Positions 35,176 through 46,547 of a DNA stretch of 64,000 nucleotides are shown in pieces. This DNA is from Adiantum capillus-veneris. Taxonomy: Eukaryota; Streptophyta; Polypodiopsida; Polypodiales; Pteridaceae. Every line of letters begins with the position of its first letter. Position 1 is the stretch's first letter. Location of the stretch: assembly GCA_014529385.2 (NCBI GenBank), contig CM043953.1, forward strand, positions 111,474,049-111,538,048, read 5' to 3'. Position numbers and translations under genes: made by a program. A model generated the notes under the pieces. It was not told where the DNA came from. It searched no databases and was given only the letters and a program-made list of their open reading frames with translations.

Positions 35176-37320
35176 ATGGAGACTAGAACCAATACCACAA
35201 AGGGAAAGACCGACAAAGAAAACCGTAACATGGAACCAAATGAAAACCGAATAAGAGAAAACCATAAAGAGCCTCTGAAAACACCACAAGTGTTTCCAAA
35301 TCCAATCCAAGACCCCCAAGATAAACCACAGGGGCAAAACGGGAAGAATCGTAAAAAGAAGATTGGGACGTACCCAAACCCTGTAGACGAGATTGAGCAG
35401 GTGAAACTTCTAAGAGGTTTAGTGGAGGAGACTCAAAGGAAACTAGAACCAGAACCCATGCAGGTCAAAATTCATGACACAGTGTTTCCCACGCAAGTTC
35501 ATCCACCCCACATGAACCATAGACCGTTAGCCATTTCTAGTATCATCCAAGAAGGGAGTGAGGACGGGACATCAGAAAGTGAGCATACACCTTTCTTGTT
35601 GGAAAGGATGTTTAACGAAGGAATACCTGATCCCATTGAGGAATATGAGATTCCATCCTCACCAGTTCTTAGTCAAGGACCTACACCCTGCAAAACGCCA
35701 ATGAATGTTGCCAAACTAGTGGACTTCATGTCTTCTGAGGTCCGAACCACGATCATAGCAAAGCTGTATGGAGATCCTGAGTTATTCCTTGCACTTTGAG
35801 CATTCCTTAACGGAGAGCTACGAACGGGATTACCGCAGTTTGCGCAACCAAATAGGCCTGACTCGATTATGATTGATGAGGAAAATCATGTGCAATCACT
35901 TGACTTAGATGGACACGAGTCTGTGATCGAGGTACCCATTAACGAATTAGGGCAGTATTTTGAAGGCGACGAGTCTAATGCGACCCTACCCATCACTACC
36001 AAGGGATTAACTATAAAGGGAATTCTTGATGGTGGTGCGGGAGTTAGCATCGTTACAAAAGATTGTTGGGAATCCATGGGAAAACCCCGCCTCAGTGTTA
36101 CTAACATTGTGGTAAAGATGGCAAATGGTACCATAGCCAAACCTATGGGGATGCTCAAGGATCTTAAGATCAAAGTTCTAGGACACAAGGTACGACATAC
36201 GTTCATTGTAATGGATTTCTCTAAACACCTTATGTCATATGAAATGATTTTAGGACGACCATTCATGAGGGAAGCACAAATGGTTCACGATTGGTCTAAA
36301 AATCATGTCTATTTGCAATTCCAAGACTCTGTCCTTAGAGTGGATTTGGTGACTGGTAAGGTACACCCCTTAGGGAGTAAAACCATTATTGATCATCGCT
36401 CTGACACCACAGTTCACTCGGCCCCACTACAATATTGTTACACTTGTAAGAAGGATACAGACATTGGCCAAGATTCTCCTTACATGGATGTGTTACCGGG
36501 TATGACGGAATCAGACAATGTGGATTGGGTCCACCTAGCATCAACCATAGACACTTGGGGAAATAGGGGGACGACCTGGGTAACACCTGAGGGGGATGAA
36601 ATGCCTATACCCTTAAATATGCTACAAGCAATGCATATCGCTTCCGACAAGACTCATCCTAATGTAACGAAGAAAACATACAAGTGGGTCCCTAAAGCTT
36701 CTTTAGTGACCATAGCTAGTGCAAAAAAACAGAAGCCTTGTAAGAAATGTACCACTCGCTCCAAGAAAAGTAAGAAAATGTTGCGATGGATCCCTAAACG
36801 ACTATTGGAAGCCCAAGGCTACTATCAAGGAAATGATCAAATCTGGGTGCCAAAATGTAGATTGTGCTCTTACCTATCACCTGACCCAAGTGAGCCCAAT
36901 CCCGTATCTCCAAAACGAATCAATGATCGTGGAAAGAAAAAGATCACAGAATGCTACACACCCGCTCCCGAGCTAGTTTGGGTACCAAAGAAAGAACGAT
37001 TTGTTCCACCTAGCTCAGGAAGGGGGGAGTCCCATGAAGATTCTAGCTCATCATGTAATACATCCATAGAGGTAAAAGCTTCTACACAACCTCCATCTAT
37101 AGTAGTGGACCTCCATGAAGCTACAAAAGAATCCACACCTCTCAGTGTTCAAGAATCACCTGATGAACCACTTCAAGTTCGATCTTGGGAGAGTACCTTA
37201 CCACCCTTGCAGCTTGACAAGGCACCTAGGGTAATAGAAAACTACTGGCAAAAATCCTCACCTATTACCAACTGGAACAATTGGTTTCAAAGGGTGACAA
37301 GCTCATTTCAAACGGTATGA
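35176..37320 (+). pseudogene. Protease and W-P-K region of element B, no polymerase
   Basis: Continues the gag frame in register. A Lys/Asn/Pro-rich linker (35176-35799) ends at TGA 35797-35799; the frame goes on with FLNGELRTGLPQFAQP, a phrase also common before gypsy proteases. The protease shows ILDGGAGVSIVTKDCW (about 36022) and MILGRPFMREAQMVHDW (about 36247), with D-G-G-A in place of D-[ST]-G-A. Instead of RT, about 320 residues follow with four W-[VI]-P-K motifs (36685, 36786, 36844, 36979), a CKKC and a CRLC pair, and a Ser/Pro-rich tail ending TTWNNW-like (NWNNWFQRVTSSFQ) at 37320. This tail is conserved in element D. Protease processes gag; the role of the W-P-K part is unknown. Confidence 0.82.
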
Positions 37321-37330
37321 TCTACCCAAG

Positions 37331-37343
37331 GAAGGGGGGAGTG
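37331..37343 (+). other. Internal polypurine tract followed by TG
   Basis: GAAGGGGGGAG then TGTTTGCTGACA directly after the coding frame. D has the same on the minus strand (40431-40420). It looks like an LTR border but is internal. Confidence 0.7.
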
Positions 37344-38940
37344 TTTGCTGACAGTCATCATTCATTTGTTTCCCTCTCAACCTTTTTCCCTGACCTCTTA
37401 ATCTCCGATCTTAGGGAATGTACATATAAAGCTTTATACTCACAAAAAAAACAAAAAAAAAAGAGCAAGAGCAATTAGCAAACGAGTATGCACATTAAAG
37501 TCAAAACATTGACTCAGACCTACACATGTCACATCTGGTACAGTGAAACAGAAACCTATGCCATAAAACACCTTTGATCCTCATCACTTGAGTGATGGAG
37601 GGTAGGTAAGATTAGTACGATAGGAGTGTTTCTGTTTTAGAGTTGAGTGATTAGCAAAGATCTCTTTTCCCACTAATGTGCCTCCTGGAGGTATTCCTTT
37701 TGTTTCCTAGTGTGTACAGGAGCGTGTTGCTATTGATAGGATTTGGACCTTCATGGAATCTTTATCTCGACTCACTCTTCAAATCAAGCGCAACCATCGA
37801 CACAAACAGGTGTTTCTTGTCCATTAGCATTGCCTTTATCTTTTTGCATCCATGTTTGTCTGCTTTGATTGTGATTGGTAGCATAATATTCAACGCATTT
37901 GCTTACTATCAAACATTTAATTCAATGTAATGTTTTGTCATAATCACTTGTCTAGGTTTAAAAATCAAGCAGTCCGACTAAGCTAGTTTGACCAAGTTAG
38001 GTGTTAGAGATCTTCTCTTAATACCATGGGGAATGCCTTCCTAATAAGCAATGGTTACTTAGGTTCTTAATCCGATTTAGGCAGCATTGTATGAAATGTA
38101 CTAGGGCTTTCTAGTGGGCTTAACACTAGTGACCTTTAGCTTAAGTATTATAAAGGGAGTTTACTAATGTGATGAGCCTGGGGAATGTAACAGTGTTATA
38201 TGATCCCCCAAAGTTACAAAATTTAAATGCTGAAAATGAACAAGCAAAAAATCAAAGTGCCACAATGTAAAATTTTAAGCATGAAGAGAAATCCCTGCTT
38301 AAATTGGTACTTCACTCACATGTATCGCCTATGGTACTAGAGCCCTAGAGGTTCCCAGTGTGGGAGCTTTTCCTTGAGAAGCAAAAAACCCAAGGCATAC
38401 AAAATAAGCACACACATCATAATTGAATCAATGTGAAAAGACTTTGGGGGGTCAAAGAAAAAGTAATCAGACAGGCGATGATTTCATGAGAAATTCCTTT
38501 TATGGTAGCTTAACTACAAGGTTTTCTAGATATAGCCTCTAGTCAGCCCTCGAACATGAATACTTGGCTCTCGCGATTAAACAACTTAATTGACCACAGA
38601 AAATTAAGAAGCTTACCCATGGTATTATTATTCGATCTCTAGTGCTTTTCGACCGTCAAATTAGCGACCCCAGACTTGTTTAATTTTCTACCTTTACATC
38701 TGTTTATGCATTTGATTACATTGCAATTTAATGTTCATTGCTGACAAATTGTTTGAAATTCTTTTTCCAATCAATGTGTCTACCTAAAACTGCATATGCT
38801 TTTTAAGAGAATGCCATTACTGTGCCAATGTTGTTTGATTTTGCAGTGACTGAAGAAGGCTAAGGACATTCATCTCAAATGCTCTTCCACCTCGACGAAC
38901 CAGCTTCAACTCAATAGCTTCCGAGGACGGAATCTACATC
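37344..38940 (+). other. 3' non-coding region of element B
   Basis: 1.6 kb without a supported gene. It is homologous, in reverse complement, to D's 39590-40420 plus 25268-25747. A TATA-like ACATATAAAGC (about 37422) lies 80 bases after the internal polypurine tract. The frame 37676-37930 is not conserved in D. Confidence 0.75.
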
Positions 38941-38953
38941 AGGAAGGGGGGCA
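38941..38953 (+). other. Polypurine tract of element B
   Basis: AGGAAGGGGGGCA immediately before the 3' LTR start TGTTAAC. Confidence 0.9.
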
Positions 38954-39247
38954 TGTTAACCCTCACGGCTCACGGATACCCATCACCTACGATGGTCGCG
39001 TATTATGTATTTGGTAGAGTCGGGTACCGGGCTTGTCGGTCCAATAAGGAAGGGTAAGAGTGATCGCCAATGAGAGGCGCACTTTAACTTGGACATTCAA
39101 GGGATTAGTTGGCTAAGCATGGGCGCCCAAGTGTGAATGGGGTGAGCTCCTATAAAAGCCAACTAAACCTAATTTTTACTCATTCTCTCATTTGTGCAAT
39201 TGAAGAGTGCTCTTGCTCCATCTCCATCTTCTTCTTCTTCACCTCCT

Positions 39248-39278
<31 letters not shown>

Positions 39279-39527
39279 GAGAGTTGTGTGCGATCGAGCA
39301 TTACGAAGGCACGACGGCGGCGAAGCGGTTGAGCGCGGCACGACTGCAGCTTCTTCTTCATCGCGGCGAGGAATCCACCACGAAGGCGAGCGTAGAGCGG
39401 TGAGTGACACACCCTTTGTTTTCTTGAGCTTGCTAGTTTAGGCTTGTTGTGTGCTTGGAGCCGTTTGTGGCTCGCATACGGTGTATTGGCAAGTCTCTTG
39501 CTTCGACAGTGCGGCAAGGAGCGCACA
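38954..39527 (+). repeat. 3' LTR of element B (574 bases)
   Basis: Nearly identical to 30586-31164. Differences seen: A/T in CGATGG[AT]CGCG, two C/T in CATCG[TC]GG[TC]GAGG, one C/T in AAGTC[CT]CTTGC, and a shorter microsatellite. TATA box 39151-39158. Followed by target duplication CTTTC (39528-39532). Confidence 0.97.
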
Positions 39528-39532
39528 CTTTC

Positions 39533-39589
39533 CTATATAATGGGGGGTTGGGAGGAGGATCCTATGGTCTAGCATCCCTAGTTCTTACA
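39533..39589 (+). repeat. 3' LTR of element A, second part
   Basis: CTATATAATGGGGGG to TTCTTACA, the continuation of 30454-30585 after element B. Confidence 0.85.
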
Positions 39590-40420
39590 AATTCCCTTTT
39601 CTTTGACACCCCAAAGTATTTTCTCATTGATTTATTTTTTATGTGTGTGCTTATTTTGTATGCCTTGGGTTTTTTGCTTTTGAAGGAAAAGCACCCACAT
39701 TGGGAACCTCTAGGGCTCTAGTACCATAGGTGATACATGTGAGTGAAGTACCAAACCAAGCAGAGATTTCTCTTTCTGATTAAGATTTTACATTTGTGGC
39801 ACTTTGATTTTTTTATTTGTTCGTTTTCAACATTTTAATTTTGTAACTTTGGGGGGGTCATATAACACTGTTACCTTCCTCAAGCTCATCACATTAGTAA
39901 ACTCCCTTTATAATACTTAAGCTAAAGGTCAATAGGGACTAAGCCCACTAGAGAGCCCTAGTACATTGAACACAATTTTGCCTAAATCGGATTAAGAACC
40001 TAAGTAACCATTGATTATTAGAAAGGCATTCCCCATGGTATTAAGAGAAGATCTCTAACACTTAGCTTGGTCAAACTAGCTTAGTTGGATTGCTTGATTT
40101 TGAAACCTAGACAAGTGATTATGAGAAAAAGTACATTGAATTTAATGTTTGATACTAAGAAAATGCATTAAATATTATGCTACCAGTCACAATTAATGTG
40201 CATAATGTCATGTCCTTGTGCATAATGTGTTTTTATGATTTTGTGTTATGTATAGAACTTGTAAGTTTTCAGATTATTGTTTGGTGGCTCTTGCTCTTTT
40301 ACTTTTTTATCTTGTTTTTGTGAGTATAAGGCTTTACATACACATTCCCTAGATTGGGAGATTGAGAGATCAAGGAGGAAGGTTGGAAGGAAGCAAGTGA
40401 ATGATGGATGTCAGCAAACA
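39590..40420 (-). other. 3' non-coding region of element D, part before element A
   Basis: Reverse complement of 37342 to about 38475 in element B, with shared phrases such as GGGAACCTCTAGGGCTCTAG. Starts on the minus strand with the internal polypurine tract and TGTTTGCTGACA at 40420. No gene. Confidence 0.75.
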
Positions 40421-40441
40421 CTCCCCCCTTCCTTGGGTAGA

Positions 40442-42556
40442 TCATACCTTTTGAAATGATGTCGTCACCTTTTGAAACCAATTGTTCCAAGTTGTTATGG
40501 GTGAAGACTTTGACCAATAGTTTTTGACCACCCTATGCGTTTCATCTAGTTGCAAGGGTGTTGAGGTACTCTCCCATAATTTTATTTGCAACGTTGTTGT
40601 AGGTGGTGAACTTACAACCGGAGGTGCAAACACTTTCTTGTTTGTATGGATATGTACAATGGTAAGTGGAGGTTGTGTCGAAGCTTCTATTTCCGTATAG
40701 GAACTACATGAAGAGCAAGAAGCTTCATTTGACTTTCCTGATCCTGAGCTAGGTGGAACAAATTGTTCTTTCTTCGGTACCCAAACTAGCTCTGGAGCGG
40801 GTGTGTGGCATTTCGTGATTTTTTTCCTTTCTGCAATCTTCAATTTGTTTTGGAGCTATAGGATTGGTCTCACATGGGTGAGGTGACAAGTAAGAGCACA
40901 ATTTACGTTTTGGCACCCAAGTTTGATCATTTCCTTCATAGTAACCTTGGGCTTCCAATAGTTTTTTAGGAATCCAACGCAACGTTTCTTTACATTTCTT
41001 GGGACGAGTGGGATATCTCTTACCAGGCTCTTGTCTTTTAGCACGCTAAAGAAGCTTTAGGGCCCCACTTGTATGTTTTCTTTGCTATATTAGGATGGGT
41101 CTTGTGTGTCTCAAGCTTCATTTCAACTAAAGAAGTTGAAGCTCTGGAGAGTTGGGCTATGGGGACATATGGTTCAACCTCCTGGACATGCAATGTTTTG
41201 GGTTTTATTTCCTTAAGAGGCAATATCTTAGGGACTATGGCTTGAGTGGTAGGGTTAAGAGTTAGTTTCTGCATTGTGACACCCGCAGTCTCCCAAACAA
41301 TAGTGCATTTGGTGGTTATCATCCACGTGCATCCTAGGTTTAAATTACCCTCCATAGTTCCAACATGCTTGACCAAAAAGTCTTGAGCTACAACCCCATT
41401 TTCATAACTGACAAAAAAGTGCCAGATTCCAAAAATTGTAGTTTTTTTCTTGTTGAAACCCTTGACTTGGATAATACTCTTAGATAGAGGTGGCTTCCCT
41501 AACTGACACCAAACTCCATAGGATAACAAATTATGTTGAGCTCCTGTATCCAATAATGCGTTATATAGTACTCTCCCATAGAGGCTATTTAGTTCAATTG
41601 GATACCGTAGAGGTGGCTCAGATTCCAATGAATCATTATGAGTGTCTTCAAAAAATGCTTCAGTGACTCCCAGATTAGCCTCTCTTTGGCTTCTAAGACG
41701 TTGTTGTCTTTATCTAGCCTCAACTCTTGCTTGGATCTTTTTAAGCTCTGCCTGTTCTTTTGCTGCCTTCTTTTGATGGATGGCTTGTAACTCTTCCTGG
41801 CTTAGAGGATCATAGTACCTTTTGAATTTACTCCCATTGAGGAATCCAATGGTTTTAACTCCATCTAGAGTCTTTTAATATTCTCGTCTCTTGTATGACC
41901 TTCTTTTCTTACTGAGTTTGCAATTTTGGGTTATGTTTGAATCAGACTCGCTTGATGTGTCTTTGCTTGTACCCTCTTTGCTCTTGGATAAATCACCATA
42001 GGCTGTTGTACTAGGCCTTAAGTGTTTAGTTTCTTGACTTGATTCATTGGTCATTTCCTCTAGCCCTGAATCAATCTCTCCCTGAGATTTCGTTTTTGAG
42101 GTGTGTTGGTCAGAATCCCCTAAGGTATCATCAGTTTCACTCTTAGGTAGGTCTGCCTCTATTTTATTGTTAGAGGTTATATGCGTTACACTCAAGATGT
42201 TTACTGGTACAATTTGTGGAATCTCCTCCCCTCATTTACATCATTAGCTCCATTCTCGGAGTGAGTGGCTCTACTAAAGGTTTCCTTCAAACGGCTAAGC
42301 ATGCTTGGTCCGGACCCTGGGCCCATGGCATGCATGTCTTGGCTTGAGCTATTAGGATTAGGCATTGGGTAACCCTCCATGACGTCGTAGTCAGAAGAAA
42401 AGAGTCACTAGATGCAATATGTGGGTCCTAAGTGGTACTACCTTGGGTCCGTGCTGAGGGCTCGGAACCTAAGGTAGGTGGGTATTGAGAACTCACGTAA
42501 GTCGAACTGCTTGCTAGTTTCTCGGCCTCTAGCACACGGCCGGATCGCAGATGCAT
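40442..42556 (-). pseudogene. Coding region of element D: gag start, different protease, W-P-K tail
   Basis: On the minus strand the ATG at 42556 opens MHLRSGRVLEAEKL, the B start. The capsid and zinc knuckles of B are missing. Instead comes a charged stretch (42195-41700: SQEELQAIHQKKAAKEQAEL) and a retroviral-type aspartic protease with intact active-site box LLDTGAQHNLLSYGVWCQLG (41540-41551 for DTGA), unlike the DGGA protease of B. The tail is again homologous to B: THPNIAKKTYKWGPKASLA, LRWIPKKLLEAQGYYEGND, TWVPKRKLCSYLSPHP and ELVWVPKKEQFVPPSSGSG, ending in TTWNNWFQKVTTSFQ at 40442. Several stops and at least one frameshift near 41040 disable it. No RT or integrase. Confidence 0.75.
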
Positions 42557-43305
42557 GTACCTTTGGCACCCTAAGAGCGTCGGCGAATACCCTCGAAGGT
42601 TAACTGCTTGAGTTTTTAGGCGTTTTTCACCCCATTTTCACTCGTTTTTTGATGTTTTTTAATGTCTTTCTATGATCAGTTTTTGGATTAGAGCGTGTGA
42701 TAGCTCAAAACGAGCGTATCATTCAGGGGGTTGTGGTGTGCTTTACAGCACAATGTTCGGTTACTCGAAGCTCTCTTGGTCTCAAAAGGGTCGATTTTTA
42801 CTTACGTGTGAGGCCAAAATAAATAATTCTAAAGGGTGACTCTGGCCTCAACCTGAGCGTGGGCTTGTGCTTGGGCTTGGCCTTGAGCTTGGGAAATATT
42901 CCCGATCCCGATCCTATCTTTATTTTTATTTTATTTTAATTTTGGCGGATAAGGTCGCGCGGCCGCGCCGTGCACGAGCACACACACACCTAACCTACCT
43001 ACTTGCAACTAACAGAGCTACTGTTACACACTAACACAGTACTACAACAACTAATCAACTAACAGATCTACTTACTGTACCTTACACAACTAACATTATA
43101 GATCTACTACCTTAATTTTAACACCTTATGAATAGAAAACACACTACATTGCAACACCTTATTAACAAAAATAGTACACTACATCAAATACAAGGTCACA
43201 AATCCTTCTCAACAAGAAAACAAACCTTCTTTCTCTACCTTTCCTACATTTCATAATACACCACAAAGTAGCCTAGAGTGCTATTTGAGCTTAATGCACG
43301 GCATT
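42557..43305 (-). other. Leader of element D
   Basis: Non-coding on both strands, AT-rich near 43000-43300. Holds the hexamer repeat AAGCCC/AAGCTC (minus strand, about 42850-42895) matching B's leader. It lacks B's TTTCTGCA repeat block. Confidence 0.6.
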
Positions 43306-43325
43306 TCTCCAACAACGGTGCCCAA
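43306..43325 (-). other. Primer-binding site of element D
   Basis: Minus strand TGGGCACCGTTGTTGG follows the LTR end by a few bases and aligns with the tRNA-Asp-like site of B. Confidence 0.65.
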
Positions 43326-43327
43326 AA

Positions 43328-44351
<1,024 letters not shown>

Positions 44352-44356
44352 AGCTT
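44352..44356. other. Target-site duplication of element D, right copy (AGCTT)
   Basis: Matches 24314-24318. Confidence 0.85.
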
Positions 44357-46537
44357 GTATCTACTACCTCAAAACTACATCATTTATCATATCTACAAGC
44401 TCGGCAATGCAATCCAAATGCACTATTGTCCACTGAAAAATATGAAATTAAAATGATAAAGTTATGGCCATTCAAAAAATGCAAAAACTGGTGAAACCAT
44501 TCTCATTGGTGTAGAGAATACATTCCAAAAGCAGCTTTGACCTTAAAGGTTGGTCCCTTTTGGGGTTCATATTTTCGCTAATGTATAACACTATGTTTTT
44601 TTTAGCATACAAAAACAATACAATATTGAAAGCATGACATTGGCACAACTTTTCACATCCAACCACAAAAAAGCCTTACAAAATGGAAACCAACAAGATG
44701 AGCCATTTTTGCCAAACAAGTAATTGTCACTGACAAAAAAACAATTTGTACAAAATGCTAGTTGTAAGCAACAAGGGATACAAACTACCTACAATACGGA
44801 GTAGGCTTCAACTTAGAACTAGACACACAATCCCTTCTAGAACTTCTTGCACATGAATTTCTTCTTGGGACTTGCAATCCATATTATCAAAAGGAGAAAG
44901 TAATACTATGACACACAAAAGAGAAAATGTTTGAAAGAAAGAAATATATGCAGGAAAATCTATCTCTTTATTCTATATATCTTGCCTCACTTGGGGCAAT
45001 GTGGACATGGATCTTATCTTGAAGGTGCCTAGGTTCTCATTGTTCATCCACACATTAATACCTTGGATGGGGTTCTTAGTATTATCATCCATGTTTTGAT
45101 CTAAAGGGACCAAATCACCACCCACATAATGCCACCAAGTGTAAAAAAAATGATAACACGAAGTTTTGGGTATGGATCGTGTAATTATAGATGATGGTGC
45201 CAGATTACACTTTGCAAATCACTCCATTCACTATTTTCTAAGCCCATCCTCCATAGCTTCTCCCTTGTGGAGCCATGCCAAACATCCATTAAAATGTTAA
45301 TGATTCACTCCACCAGCTACCATTCCTCTATGTTTGAGTGTATAGAGGTCTATAAGAAGCATAGTGGCACAAAACAAGTAAAAAAAATATAGCAATCATA
45401 GGAGTAGAGCACCAAAAAGAAACAAAAGCAGTGGAAAGAAAAATCAATAATCTAGTGTAAACATATAGATCACTTATAGTTAGCTCTATATAACTTAGGA
45501 AGATTAGATATCTCTAAATGGAGGTAAAGCTTCTTATGCATATAAACATGTTGCACTAAAACATCCTTCAATATCTTTTAAGTTCTAGAAAGCCTAAAAC
45601 CTGTTAGTCTTCCTTTCCAACATGACAAGAGTTAACTTTTGAGGAGGATATTCTTCTTCATCTCTATTGGGGGTACCATTGTAGCATAGCTCCAATGACC
45701 ATCACATAAGTGTCAATCCAAGGTGATGAGCTACCTGGCTAGAGCATGGAAACACTCACACAATTAGCGAGCTAATCATGGAAACACAAATGGTAACTCT
45801 ACAAGGCGAGCTTCTCGACCTGAGGAGGAGCTAATCCATAATGATTGTCAATCTCCACATCCACTTTTCTTCACCTCAAATCAACCCAATCACACACACT
45901 AACAATTTTAACGATGCACACAACACTAAACGCATCTTGCAACACACTAATCACAACCGCACACACAAAGAATAAAGGGATATCACACAAGATTAGAGTG
46001 AAATTCATCTCACTAATTAGTGAAGACCTAGTTAATCAAATCATCATAAGAGAGAATGAAAGAGGCATAGTGAAAGAGAATTAAGCATTGACTAGTGTGA
46101 ATCAAGTCACATGAGCATAGAGAAGCTCAAGGCCTCCATAGCCACACACCTCATGAGCTCTCACTAGGAGTGGTCTCTACAAATGAGGCTGACAACCTTA
46201 ATTTCATTTACACACTGCCTTATATACCTAGGGTTTAAAATGTGCACTATCCAAGCACTGAACGCCTTTAGGGCCCCACAAATTAATGTGTGTGCAACCT
46301 AGGCACACTAGCTGTTGTATTCTTTACATCTTCAAACTTTCATTAAGGGGGAAGGGAACACATTACAATTATTACAATGGCTTGAAAAAATCAAAAAATT
46401 ACAATACATGGCCATTTTGGAACAATGTAAAAATGTGTAACTCCAATCTTCACTGTTTCTTTGTATTCATCTTTGAAGTGCATTTGCAAGGCTTGGACCT
46501 TTAGCAACTCCTAATAATTGATGTGGGTTTAGTTAAC
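44357..46537 (-). other. Unassigned; possible minus-strand LTR starting at 46538
   Basis: On the minus strand AAGGGGGGAA (46548-46539) is followed by TGTTAACTAAACCC at 46538, the form of a polypurine tract plus LTR start. A TATA-like GTATATAAGG lies about 310 bases further (near 46229-46220). The LTR end and its second copy were not found. No protein domain; 44357-45800 shows nothing I can name. Confidence 0.4.
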
Positions 46538-46547
46538 ATTCCCCCCT

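Larger units (their letters stand above)
30586..39527 (+). mobile_element. Element B: young non-autonomous gag-protease LTR retrotransposon
   Basis: 8.94 kb, bounded by LTRs 30586-31164 and 38954-39527 with TG...CA ends and a five-base target duplication CTTTC. The LTRs differ by about four substitutions and microsatellite length by eye. Order: primer site 31169-31186, leader to 32139, one long coding frame 32140-37320 (gag, protease, W-P-K region) with three in-frame stops, a 1.6 kb 3' non-coding region, polypurine tract 38941-38953. RT, RNase H and integrase are absent, with no gap that could have held them within the frame. It needs enzymes supplied by another element. It sits in the 3' LTR of element A, just before that LTR's TATA box. 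Confidence 0.93.
25748..39589 (+). mobile_element. Element A: short-LTR, mostly non-coding retrotransposon inserted in D and split by B
   Basis: A 191-base 5' LTR (25748-25938) is followed by a textbook initiator tRNA-Met primer site TGGTATCAGAGC (25940-25951). The 3' LTR starts at 30454 after the polypurine tract AAGGGGGGAG, is interrupted at 30585 by element B, and resumes at 39533 to end TTCTTACA at 39589. Without B, A is about 4.9 kb. Its ends interrupt D's 3' non-coding region, which continues at 39590. No clean target duplication is visible. The internal 4.5 kb shows no convincing gag or pol domain, so A is either a large non-coding derivative or a heavily decayed gypsy. Confidence 0.8.

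Noticed and set aside
37342..38953. Reading 37342 as the true 3' LTR start of B
   Set aside because: The LTR copies at 30586 and 38954 are nearly identical and flanked by CTTTC, which fixes the ends. The internal TG has no copy at the 5' end.
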